From assembly GCF_000337675.1 (NCBI RefSeq), contig NZ_AOIB01000025.1, forward strand, positions 53,005-117,004: a stretch of DNA of 64,000 nucleotides, in the 5' to 3' direction. The notes under the pieces are model-generated. The model was not told where the DNA came from and made no database searches. It was given only the letters and a program-made list of their open reading frames with translations. Every line of letters starts with the position of its first letter. The first letter of the stretch is position 1. The stretch is from Natronococcus amylolyticus DSM 10524 (lineage in GTDB: Archaea; Halobacteriota; Halobacteria; Halobacteriales; Natrialbaceae). The translations under genes were made by a program, and so were the position numbers. Below are positions 52,835 to 60,287 of the stretch, in pieces.

Positions 52835-53608
52835 ATGTCCCTCGAGCTCTCGACGTTCGCCGGCCGACTCGACGAACGACTGTGTACCGACGACTACGCC
52901 GACATCGACGCTAGCGCGAACGGCCTGCAGGTCGGCCCCAGCGAGGGGACCGTCGAGCACGTCGCGTTCGCCGTCGACGGCGCCGTCGAAACGTTCGAGC
53001 GTGCGGCCGCGGCCGACGCGGACGCGCTCGTCGTCCACCACGGACTCTCCTGGGGCGGGTTCGACCGGGTAACGGGGCGAACCTACGATCGGCTCGAGCC
53101 CCTGTTCGAGCACGACCTCGCACTGTACGTCTCCCACCTTCCGCTGGACGGCCACCAGGAGCTGGGCAACGCCGCGGGCGTCGCCGACGTCCTCGGACTC
53201 GAGGACCGGGAGCCGTTCGGCGAGCTCGGACCCGAGCACATCGGGCAGCGTGGCATCGCTCCGGACACCTACGCGCCCGACGAGCTCGCGGAGCGACTCG
53301 AGTCGGAACTCGAGACCGACGACCGATCCGTTCGGCTGCTCGAGTTCGGCCCAGATGAGATCGAGGACGTCGCGGTCATCACCGGCAGCGGCGTCGACTG
53401 GCTCGACGAGGCGGTCGAGGCCGGCGCGGACGCGCTCGTCACGGGCGAGGGGAAACAGCAGGTCTACCACGAGGCCAGGGAAGCGGGGATCCACGTCGCG
53501 CTCGCCGGCCACTACGCCACCGAGACGTTCGGCGTTCGGGCGCTGCAGGACCTCGTCGAGGAGTGGGGACTCGAGACGACGTTCCTCGAGTCGCCGACCG
53601 GGCTGTAG
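52835..53608 (+). CDS. Nif3-like dinuclear-metal protein (GTP cyclohydrolase I type 2 family)
   Basis: 257 residues of the Nif3/YbgI hexamer family. The metal-binding site includes LVVHHGLSWGG near 66-76 and the C-terminal GHYATETFGV near 225, with an LPLDGHQELGNA motif near 105-115. The family is found in all domains but its reaction remains unsettled; GTP cyclohydrolase-type activity has been described for some members. It lies 45 bases after the stress-protein gene, so they may share a transcript. Confidence 0.9.
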   Translation: MSLELSTFAGRLDERLCTDDYADIDASANGLQVGPSEGTVEHVAFAVDGAVETFERAAAADADALVVHHGLSWGGFDRVTGRTYDRLEPLFEHDLALYVSHLPLDGHQELGNAAGVADVLGLEDREPFGELGPEHIGQRGIAPDTYAPDELAERLESELETDDRSVRLLEFGPDEIEDVAVITGSGVDWLDEAVEAGADALVTGEGKQQVYHEAREAGIHVALAGHYATETFGVRALQDLVEEWGLETTFLESPTGL

Positions 53609-53907
53609 GCTGTCGTTGACGACGGATACGGGTGCGTACGCTACCGGCACGAGACGTAACGGCGCCGTACTGATGCTCGTCGACCGAACTGAGGCCGTCG
53701 ATGCTCGACCGTTCGCGGCGCTCGACCGTCTCGTTCGTTTCGACCGCGCCCTTGGAGAGGGGTGAGAGACCAGCCCGTGACGGCGGTCGAATCGGTCGCT
53801 CGAGCCGCGCTGTTGGCTCCCGTGAACTGCCCTGCAGCCCGTCGATAACAATGGTCGTTGCGCAGGAAGGGGCTCTTACTCTCGGGATTGACCCGGGGAA
53901 CTAACCA
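53609..53907. other. Stretch without a convincing gene
   Basis: About 300 bases between nif3 and the next secreted protein. Short open frames on both strands are Arg-rich shadows without halophile character. I see nothing recognisable beyond a possible 5' flank of the following gene. Confidence 0.4.
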
Positions 53908-54777
53908 ATGACACAAGAGCTCCCTTCCAGACGAGAGTGGTTGCGAAGGGTCACCGTTACCGCTGCGGTGATCGGTGGCGCATCGGGTAGCGTGGTCACC
54001 AGTAGTAGCGCGGAGACGGCGACCGACGGGGGCGTCGACCCCGCGTGTACAGAGTCGGGTCCCGCCGACGTTCGGCTCGTCCCCGCCTGTACGGACGACG
54101 ATCTGGCCGTCTTCTGCGTGACCAACGACGGGACGCGTCCGGCCTCCCTCGAGTGGCGGCCCGTCGAGCCGCCCGAGGAGCGCATCGAGTTCGTCGACTG
54201 CCAGACCGTACGCGTCGTCGGCGAGTTCGTCGACGTGATCGTCGGCGCGACGTTCGTCGCCGCGGACGGCCAGATCGGCAACCTCTTCGAACCGTTCGGC
54301 GGCGTCGACGGCGTCCGAACGTTCGACGTCCGCGAACTCGAGGGTGTCCCCGACGACGCGATCATCGACGGCATCGAGGCGTTCCGCGACGATCCCGTGC
54401 TTCCGGGGGCGGGAGATCTCGCGGCCACGAACCCCGAGTTCGACGCCTGCCAGGAGGAGTTCTTCGGCGAGGTGCTCGTCGAGAGCGGCTCGGACGGCGA
54501 GGACGAAGATCCCGAGGACGGGGCGGACGCCGAAGCGGTCGAAGACGTTCCGGCGGACGAGCTCGAGACGCTGACGATCGATGCCGGGGAGACGACGTGT
54601 TTCGCCGTCGAGGCGCCGAACGGTCCCGTCGCCGTACAGCTTCTCCGGGACGGGGAGGTGCTCGCCGAGCGGACCAGCGCCGCCGACGTCGACTGTTCGC
54701 GTCCGATCTCGGCCGACGAGGTGGGAGCGGTCGTCGGGTCACCCGACGAGTTCGTCGACGACCGCGACCGTTCGTGA
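53908..54777 (+). CDS. Secreted protein with Tat signal, function unknown
   Basis: 289 residues. The N-terminus LPSRREWLRRVTVTAAVIGGASG has a twin-arginine motif (RRxWLRR) and a hydrophobic core, so export by Tat is likely. The mature part has Cys at CTESGPADVRLVPACTDD, a beta-rich domain with FCVTNDGTRPASLEWRPV and a second such strand set after an acidic linker DGEDEDPEDGADAEA. The repeated T-x-x-F-x-V (twice) suggests two domains of similar kind. No family recognised. Confidence 0.65.
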   Translation: MTQELPSRREWLRRVTVTAAVIGGASGSVVTSSSAETATDGGVDPACTESGPADVRLVPACTDDDLAVFCVTNDGTRPASLEWRPVEPPEERIEFVDCQTVRVVGEFVDVIVGATFVAADGQIGNLFEPFGGVDGVRTFDVRELEGVPDDAIIDGIEAFRDDPVLPGAGDLAATNPEFDACQEEFFGEVLVESGSDGEDEDPEDGADAEAVEDVPADELETLTIDAGETTCFAVEAPNGPVAVQLLRDGEVLAERTSAADVDCSRPISADEVGAVVGSPDEFVDDRDRS

Positions 54778-54781
54778 GCGG

Positions 54782-54901
54782 GTGCACGTCGCCGACGGTG
54801 ACGATTCCAGCGAAGGCGGGTCGTCGGAGTCGGGCGGTTTCGATTCGGCCGGCCGAGTCGACCCCGCCGAGACCGCGGCGTTGAAAGCGCTGGCCCGCTG
54901 A
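54782..54901 (+). CDS. Possible 39-residue acidic protein
   Basis: GTG start four bases after the preceding stop and a stop nine bases before deoxyhypusine synthase. The product is acidic at first (VADGDDSSEGGSSESGGFDS) and ends AGRVDPAETAALKALAR, with codon usage like real genes here. Compact placement inside a run of genes and composition favour coding, but it may be only read-through sequence. Confidence 0.35.
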   Translation: MHVADGDDSSEGGSSESGGFDSAGRVDPAETAALKALAR

Positions 54902-54910
54902 CTCGAGGAC

Positions 54911-55954
54911 ATGACAGACGAACACGACAGCGACGAGGATCACGACCACGAGCCCGAGCGCGAGACGTTCCAGCACGACCCCGTCGGCCACGCCGAGGCC
55001 CGCGCGGGAATGACCGTCGGCGAACTCGCAGACGAGTACGGCAACGCGGGCGTCGGCGCGGCGAGCCTCCACGAGGCCGTCGACGTCACCGAGGCGATGT
55101 TCGACGACGACGTAACCGTCTTCTTCGGCCTGGCGGGTGCGATGGTACCCACAGGGATGCGTCGGATCGTCGCCGACCTGATCCGGGACGGCTACATCGA
55201 CGCGCTGATCACGACCGGGGCGAACCTCACCCACGACTCGATCGAGGCCATCGGCGGGAAACACCACCACGGCTGCGTGCAGGCCGAGGGCAAAACGGAG
55301 CGCGAGCACGACGAGACGCTGCGCGACGAGGGGGTGGACCGGATCTACAACGTTTATCTCCCTCAGGAGTTCTTTGCGACGTTCGAGTCGCACCTCCGCG
55401 AGGAGGTCTTTCCGGTGCTCGAGGAGGAGGCCGAGGAGTCGGGTCCTGTCTCGATCGAACGTCTGACCCGCGAACTGGGACGGGCCAACGCCGAGATCAA
55501 CGAACGAGAGGACGTCGAGGAGGGGCCGGGCATCGCCGCCGCGGCCTTCGAGAACGACGTCCCGATCTACTGTCCCGCCGTCCAGGACTCCGTGCTCGGG
55601 CTGCAGGCCTGGATGTACTCCCAGACGTCGCCGTTCTCGCTGGACGCCCTCGCGGACATGACCGCGCTGACCGACCTCGCGTTCGAGGCCGAGGAGGCCG
55701 GCGCGTTCGTCGTCGGCGGCGGGGTGCCGAAGAACTTCACGCTCCAGACGATGCTCGTCGCGCCTGGCGCCTACGACTACGCCGTCCAGCTGACGATGGA
55801 TCCCAAACAGACGGGCGGGCTCTCGGGGGCAACGCTCGAGGAGGCCCGCTCGTGGGGCAAACTCGAGAAGAATGCGGAGAACGTCTCGGTGTACGCCGAC
55901 GCGACGATCACGCTGCCGCTGGTCGTGGCGGCGGCCCGGGAGCGCCTCGAGTAG
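54911..55954 (+). CDS. dys: Deoxyhypusine synthase
   Basis: 347 residues. It transfers an aminobutyl group to the eIF5A lysine (K36 of the 45726 protein). Conserved parts include FFGLAGAMVPTGMRRIVADLIRDG, LITTGANLTHDSIEAIGGKHHHG, DVPIYCPAVQDSVLGLQ and the active-site loop with the catalytic lysine in ARSWGKLEKNAENVSVYADATI. The acidic N-terminal extension (about 1-25) is a halophile trait. It lies about 8 kb from eIF5A-speB, in the same window but not in their operon. Start ATG 54911. Confidence 0.95.
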   Translation: MTDEHDSDEDHDHEPERETFQHDPVGHAEARAGMTVGELADEYGNAGVGAASLHEAVDVTEAMFDDDVTVFFGLAGAMVPTGMRRIVADLIRDGYIDALITTGANLTHDSIEAIGGKHHHGCVQAEGKTEREHDETLRDEGVDRIYNVYLPQEFFATFESHLREEVFPVLEEEAEESGPVSIERLTRELGRANAEINEREDVEEGPGIAAAAFENDVPIYCPAVQDSVLGLQAWMYSQTSPFSLDALADMTALTDLAFEAEEAGAFVVGGGVPKNFTLQTMLVAPGAYDYAVQLTMDPKQTGGLSGATLEEARSWGKLEKNAENVSVYADATITLPLVVAAARERLE

Positions 55955-55984
55955 CGAGCGAGTCGGCGGTTCGGCTGCGATCGG

Positions 55985-56371
55985 TCAGTACGTCCGGTAG
56001 CTCGCCGTGCCGACGTCGATCCGCACCAGTTCGTTCTCCTCGTAGGCGTCGCTGGGGGCGCCGTACTTCTCGTTGATCCGGCGTCTGGCTTCGTCGGTCT
56101 CCGCTTCGTCCTCGACGATCGTCGCGGTGCCGAGCAGCGTCACCATCCACTGCGTGTCGCCGCCGTCGTCGGCCTGGATCGACAGCGCGACCTTCGGGTT
56201 CTCGCGGACGTTCTCGAGCTTTCGGCCCGTCGTGACGATCTCGACGGTATCGTCCTCGTAGCGAAACCAGACGGGCGCGGCGTGGGGGCGGCCGTCGGCG
56301 CAGGTGGCGAAGTGGGCCATCACCGGTTCGTTCTCGAGCAGTCGTTCGGCTTCGGGTGGAACCGTCGTCAC
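55985..56371 (-). CDS. Pyridoxamine 5'-phosphate oxidase-fold flavin protein
   Basis: 128 residues from GTG 56371. AHFATCADGRPHAAPVWFRYEDD is the split-barrel flavin/F420-binding start, VTTGRKLENVRENPKVALSI the second strand pair, and WMVTLLGTATIVEDEAE the third. The family covers PPOX and F420-dependent reductases; cofactor is not determined. The longer frame above the start is antisense to the next gene and has no family support. Convergent with dys. Confidence 0.82.
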   Translation of the reverse strand: MTTVPPEAERLLENEPVMAHFATCADGRPHAAPVWFRYEDDTVEIVTTGRKLENVRENPKVALSIQADDGGDTQWMVTLLGTATIVEDEAETDEARRRINEKYGAPSDAYEENELVRIDVGTASYRTY

Positions 56372-56424
56372 GGCTCGACGTTGAGCGCGGATCCGCAAAA
56401 GCGACCGCCGCGCGGCTGCCGGAC

Positions 56425-57090
56425 TCAGACCGACGCCCGGAGCCGACCCGCGTCGAGAGAGACGTAGTGAAACAGCGTCCCAGTCAGCCCGCTGTCGGCG
56501 ATCCGCCGACCGGAGCTGTCGACGAGCACCGAGTCGTGGTAGCCCGTCGGCAGTCGGCGACCGAGCGCGCGGCTGAAGGCCGTGTCCTCGTTCGGCACTT
56601 CCGGGAAGCCGCCCGTCTCGAGGAAGGCCTCGCGGTGGACGAAGAAGTTGAACCCGGGGAGAATTGGACGCTCGAGGCGGGGAAAGACGTGGTTGATCGT
56701 CCCCTCCATCAGCTTCGCCCGCAGGGGCCCGGTCATCCGGCAGGCCGAGCTGCCGGCCGCGAGGTTCTCGCGCTCGACGAAACCGAGGAGTTCGGTCAGG
56801 TAGTTCGGCCGAACGCGGGTGTCGGCGTCGATAAAGGCTAGCCACTCGCCTTCGGCCGCCTTGCCGCCGAGATTTCGGCCCGCGGCGATGCTCGAGCCTG
56901 CCCCCTCGAGCACGGTCGTGCCGTGCGCTCGGGCGATGTCGGCGGTAGCATCACTCGAGGCGCCGTCGACGACGATCACCTCGTACTCGTAGTCGGTCTC
57001 GAGGGCCGCGATGCTCTCGAGGCAGTCGGAAAGGTAGTCGGCCTCGTCTCTCGCAGGTACGACGAAACTCACGTCCGGTGTGGCAGCCAT
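56425..57090 (-). CDS. Glycosyltransferase family 2 protein
   Basis: 221 residues. The GT-A fold begins VSFVVPARDEADYLSDCLESIAAL, then VVDGASSDATADIARAHG, AGRNLGGKAAEGEWLAFIDADTRV (with the D-x-D-type nucleotide-sugar metal site) and FNFFVHREAFLETGGFPEVPNEDTAFSRALG (acceptor site, typical of cell-surface glycan synthases). No membrane segment is visible in the protein. Sugar donor and acceptor are unknown. It starts at ATG 57090, head to head with a TATA box at about 57187. Confidence 0.9.
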   Translation of the reverse strand: MAATPDVSFVVPARDEADYLSDCLESIAALETDYEYEVIVVDGASSDATADIARAHGTTVLEGAGSSIAAGRNLGGKAAEGEWLAFIDADTRVRPNYLTELLGFVERENLAAGSSACRMTGPLRAKLMEGTINHVFPRLERPILPGFNFFVHREAFLETGGFPEVPNEDTAFSRALGRRLPTGYHDSVLVDSSGRRIADSGLTGTLFHYVSLDAGRLRASV

Positions 57091-57305
57091 CCGTGTTTTC
57101 GAGTGCGCTACCCTCGAGTATAACAGGCGGGCGGGCAGGTGCCGACAGTCGAGTCGCAGATCGCGGCGATACTCGGTAGATCATGAACGTTTATTATGGT
57201 TCGGTCTGAAGGGTGGCGTACAGATGTCGGTCGTACCCGTACACCCCCTCGCCTGATTCTTCGACGACAGCATCGCCTTCCGACGACGCGACCCTTCGAC
57301 CGACA

Positions 57306-57518
57306 ATGAGCACGCACCCACACTACGCCCGACCCGAACCGACTCCCGACCAGCCGACGACCGAGACGCCGTCGACGCGCTCGACGGCCGAGCCCTCCTC
57401 GTCCGCGGCGAGCGACCGCGCCCCGGCGACGTTCTCGAGGACGCATACCGATCGCCTGCAAAATCTCATCGACGAGTGGAACACCGCCTTCGCGGCGGAC
57501 GGCTCGAGCGCCGAGTGA
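57306..57518 (+). CDS. Small Ser/Thr/Pro-rich hypothetical protein
   Basis: 70 residues, unstructured for most of its length (many Pro, Thr, Ser), with a final helix RTHTDRLQNLIDEWNTAFAADGS. Codon usage is ordinary here. An upstream ATG region with a TATA-like TTTATTATG at 57188 would give a longer leader. No family recognised. Confidence 0.5.
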   Translation: MSTHPHYARPEPTPDQPTTETPSTRSTAEPSSSAASDRAPATFSRTHTDRLQNLIDEWNTAFAADGSSAE

Positions 57519-57745
57519 GGACCGCTCGGTAGGATCCAAACCGTCTTCTGGCTCTCGAGCGTAGGCCCGCACGGCCGATGACGACCCACTCGCTCCGAGC
57601 CGGACTCGGCACCCGGTCGTGACGAGCCCTATGAGTGCCGAGGCCAGCGATTTACACGCACGCTCTTCAATCTACAACGGCACTCGAGAGATTCAACGCG
57701 TGACGAACCCGCGTTGTCACCGGACAGTCCCCGATCCGACGTTCT

Positions 57746-58012
57746 TCACTCGTGGGTTCCGTCTTCGTCCCTCATCTCGAGCACGTTCAGGTGCATGATG
57801 TGGAGGTGTGTGCCGACGCCGTACAGAAGCAGTCCGAGTCCGACGAACAGCGCGGGCATGACGATCACCTCGTAGGTCGGACGCAAGTCCGGAACCGCGA
57901 GCGCCAGAAGCCCAGCCAGGAACGTGAGGACGATAATGCTGAACCCGGCCTGGAGGTATCGGTAGCACGTCTTCGTATCCGGTAGCAGTTCGATCTTGTA
58001 CTTCGATGTCAT
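57746..58012 (-). CDS. Small membrane protein with two helices
   Basis: 88 residues. Starts MTSKYKIELLPDTKTCYRYLQAGF; helices at about 22-42 (IIVLTFLAGLLALAV) and 48-70 (VIVMPALFVGLGLLLYGVG), and a His/Asp tail HLHIMHLNVLEMRDED. Some histidines suggest metal contact but this is speculative. Next to the P-type ATPase relic; it may be a surviving companion of the lost pump. Confidence 0.6.
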   Translation of the reverse strand: MTSKYKIELLPDTKTCYRYLQAGFSIIVLTFLAGLLALAVPDLRPTYEVIVMPALFVGLGLLLYGVGTHLHIMHLNVLEMRDEDGTHE

Positions 58013-58078
58013 CTGTCTGTATTCTCACCCCTACAGTACGTTTAGGTTACGTACTCGTGAGATCTTCTCATAAGCCGT

Positions 58079-58198
58079 TCAGACGGTAAGATCAGCCCGG
58101 CAGAGCAGTTGGGCATTGACCGCGACGACAACCGTACTGGCGGACATGAGGACGGCGGGCGACAGCAGGATCCCGATCGGTGCGAGGAGGCCAGAACC
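58079..58198 (-). pseudogene. Relic of a P1B-type metal ATPase C-terminus
   Basis: The minus strand reads GLLAPIGILLSPAVLMSAS then TVVVAVNAQLLCRADLTV before TGA, which is the last two membrane helices of a CopB-like P1B-ATPase (typically ...MSxSTIVVAxNAQLLRRLDL). The remaining 600-plus residues are gone; upstream the promoter of the 58246 gene begins. The relic differs from the C-terminus of the intact CopA at 62588, so it derives from a different pump. Confidence 0.75.
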
Positions 58199-58214
58199 CC
58201 CAGAATGTGTGCTA

Positions 58215-58222
58215 AATTTATT
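58215..58222 (+). promoter_or_regulatory. TATA box of the membrane wHTH operon
   Basis: AATTTATT, about 28 bases before the ATG at 58246, for a leaderless two-gene transcript. Confidence 0.6.
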
Positions 58223-58245
58223 GGCCCTCCGTCGATAGGGGGGAT

Positions 58246-58554
58246 ATGGACCATCCGTTATTCTATTTGAGCATTCCGTTCGCCATCATTGCCGGCACTG
58301 GAGCCGGATTGCTCGCACTTTTGTCGTGGCGAATCTTCCGGGAATCCCCGTTCGGGATGACCATCGGGCTGCTGGCGATCGTGATGTCTGCAGCAACGAT
58401 CTATCATACGGTTCTACTTACGGTAGGGACGGAATCGACGGGGTTGCGGGCCTTTCGAGCGGCGATCTATACGATTTTGGCGCTCACGATTTGGGTAGTA
58501 ATCCTTCAAAACAACACCATCCAGAGTAGAGTGAGCCGGAACGAAGAGCTATGA
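58246..58554 (+). CDS. Three-helix membrane protein (DUF7521-like) paired with a wHTH
   Basis: 102 residues with three membrane helices at about 5-29, 36-58 and 69-90. It resembles the small haloarchaeal family DUF7521, which sits before a membrane-linked winged-helix gene; the family name is given with some reserve. GC content is clearly lower than in the flanks. Stop overlaps the next start in ATGA. Function unknown, probably with the following protein. Confidence 0.7.
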   Translation: MDHPLFYLSIPFAIIAGTGAGLLALLSWRIFRESPFGMTIGLLAIVMSAATIYHTVLLTVGTESTGLRAFRAAIYTILALTIWVVILQNNTIQSRVSRNEEL

Positions 58555-59105
58555 TCGAGATAGATCTTTTCACCGGATACATCCTCTTAATGGGGATCGT
58601 CGCCGGTTCCGGGTTACTCTACCTACTGTATGCAGAGCAGTATGCCATCGAATACGATCCCTTCTTCATCGTCACTATGAGCGGTCTGTTCCTGTTCATA
58701 ATCGGTGGCCCGCTATCCGAGGTCGTGTACCCGAACCTCGTGCACTGGATCCACGGGCTTGCCGCGTGTCTCGTCCTGTTTGGACTCTACAGTCCCGTGC
58801 AGAACGACCTTCGGAGGGAGCAGTGGACGGAACTTCTCCTGGCGGAACCCGCTCAAATTCGAGCCAGTACGGAGTGGATGGTCCCGATGGACGATGCAAT
58901 TCTTAGCCTGTTCCATTCTTCGGATTTGGTTCTCACTCCTGCGATCATCGCGTACAACATCGATCACAGTCGAGAAGAGGTGAATCGACGCCTCCGAAAA
59001 CTCGAAGAGGCCGATCTGGTCGAGAAGGTCGACCGAGGCAAGTACCGGATGACACCCAACGGTGAAGCATATCTCTCCGGGGAGTTCAACCCGACCCTCC
59101 CGTGA
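58551..59105 (+). CDS. Membrane-anchored winged-helix protein
   Basis: 184 residues. About three helices (8-26, 38-58, 63-80) and then a soluble C-terminal half with a winged helix: LVLTPAIIAYNIDHSREEVNRRLRKLEEADLVEKVDRG and KYRMTPNGEAYL (about 127-175). It is the second gene of an overlapping pair. Presumably a membrane-linked transcription factor; the three-helix neighbour may be its sensor. Low GC content suggests transfer. Confidence 0.75.
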   Translation: MIEIDLFTGYILLMGIVAGSGLLYLLYAEQYAIEYDPFFIVTMSGLFLFIIGGPLSEVVYPNLVHWIHGLAACLVLFGLYSPVQNDLRREQWTELLLAEPAQIRASTEWMVPMDDAILSLFHSSDLVLTPAIIAYNIDHSREEVNRRLRKLEEADLVEKVDRGKYRMTPNGEAYLSGEFNPTLP

Positions 59106-59229
59106 CCTGCCCCCTACTCCGTTCGTCAGCAACCCGGCCTCGAGGGTCGGGACAGCCGCCTTGACCGCCTGTAAAAATACCGGTCCGAAGTCGGTACTCG
59201 CTCGAAGAGACGAGATGTAACCTCCCGCT

Positions 59230-59883
59230 TTAGCAGTTCCACCGGTCTTTCCAGCACTCCATCATCTCGATCTCCTCTTGCTGAACGTCGATGATTTCGT
59301 CCGCGAGATCGGCCACGCGCTCGGACGCTCCCTCCTCGAGGACGTGTTCGGACATCATGATCGCGCCGTCGTGGTGAACGATCATGTGTTCTGCGAACAG
59401 GCAGTCGAACTCCTGTCCCTCGGATTCGCGGAGCTCCTGGAAGTCCTCCTCGGTTAGCATGCCGTCCATCTCCTCGTGATCCATCTCGTGCTCTTCGGGG
59501 TCGTCGACTCCGGCTTCGCGCAGCCACTCGTGTAGCTGTTCGATCTCCGCTTGCTGGACGTCGATGATCTCCGGACCGAGCTCACACAGCTCTCGGCTGT
59601 CCGACCGGCCGGGAATGAGCTCGGCCATTTCGATCGCTTGTTCGTGGTGGGGGATCATCCCCTGCATGAACATCACGTCCGCTTCGTTGAACTCGGAGTC
59701 TTCGTCGAAGTCGATGTGTTCTCCGTGTTCTTCGTGATGATCGTGGTCGTCGTCGTGGTGCTCTCCGTGATCCGTTCCATCGTGTTCGTCCTCGTCTTCG
59801 CTGGCGGTCGCGAAGCCTGTCAGACCGATTGCGCCCGTCGCTCCCGTGGCGTACAGGATACGGCGTCGTGTTACTCGTCGCAT
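59230..59883 (-). CDS. DUF305 protein with Tat signal, His-rich (copper-linked)
   Basis: 217 residues from ATG 59883. VTRRRILYATGATGAIG is a twin-arginine signal. A His/Asp/Glu-rich segment (HHDDDHDHHEEHGEH at about 42-58) could bind metal. Two DUF305 halves follow: MIPHHEQAIEMAE with DVQQAEIEQLHEWL, and MIVHHDGAIMMSEH with DVQQEEIEMMECWKDRW; each has an HH motif. DUF305 proteins are ferritin-like bundles often next to copper genes. It is divergent from the copA gene. Confidence 0.88.
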   Translation of the reverse strand: MRRVTRRRILYATGATGAIGLTGFATASEDEDEHDGTDHGEHHDDDHDHHEEHGEHIDFDEDSEFNEADVMFMQGMIPHHEQAIEMAELIPGRSDSRELCELGPEIIDVQQAEIEQLHEWLREAGVDDPEEHEMDHEEMDGMLTEEDFQELRESEGQEFDCLFAEHMIVHHDGAIMMSEHVLEEGASERVADLADEIIDVQQEEIEMMECWKDRWNC

Positions 59884-60287
59884 TGTAAGCGGATCCACGG
59901 ATACGTCCCGCTTCAATGGTGAATATCGTTCCAGTTCCGAAATCGTAAGTAGCTGTTTTCGGCCGGTAGAGGCGCTCGTGAGTAACTAGTGAGGTGGTGG
60001 TTTCGAGTGCGAACTACGCCCGAACAACTAGTGAGTTCCGGCGAGGGTCCCCCGCAGACGATCGATCCCACCGCATTCAGACATTCTCGCTCGAGGCGTT
60101 TTTGAGGAGGTCCCCTCCTCTCGCGCCCGGCTGCAAAGAACGGTGACGCGAATCAGTACGGCAAGAAGTGAATCCACCTCGAGCGCTTTCTTTGGATTCG
60201 AAGATCGGCCCCCGTCGAGAGTCGAATACTGTTAACGACAACTCGCTTAAAAATGGATCTCGTAGGTTAGCACGAGGTGGACAGACC
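59884..60287. promoter_or_regulatory. Divergent regulatory region between DUF305 and copA with direct repeat
   Basis: 404 bases between the two divergent copper-linked genes. A 10-base direct repeat AACTAGTGAG occurs at 59984-59993 and 60026-60035 (42 bases apart); its core ACTAGT is palindromic. CTTAAAAA at 60246-60253 is a TATA-like element about 35-40 bases before the copA start at 60288. I see no intact gene in this stretch. Repeats are read directly; regulation by copper is a guess. Confidence 0.5.

Noticed and set aside
58042-58254. 70-codon minus-strand frame MVHIPPIDGGPIN...
   Set aside because: It is out of frame with the P1B-ATPase relic that explains the same DNA, and its product has no halophile character.
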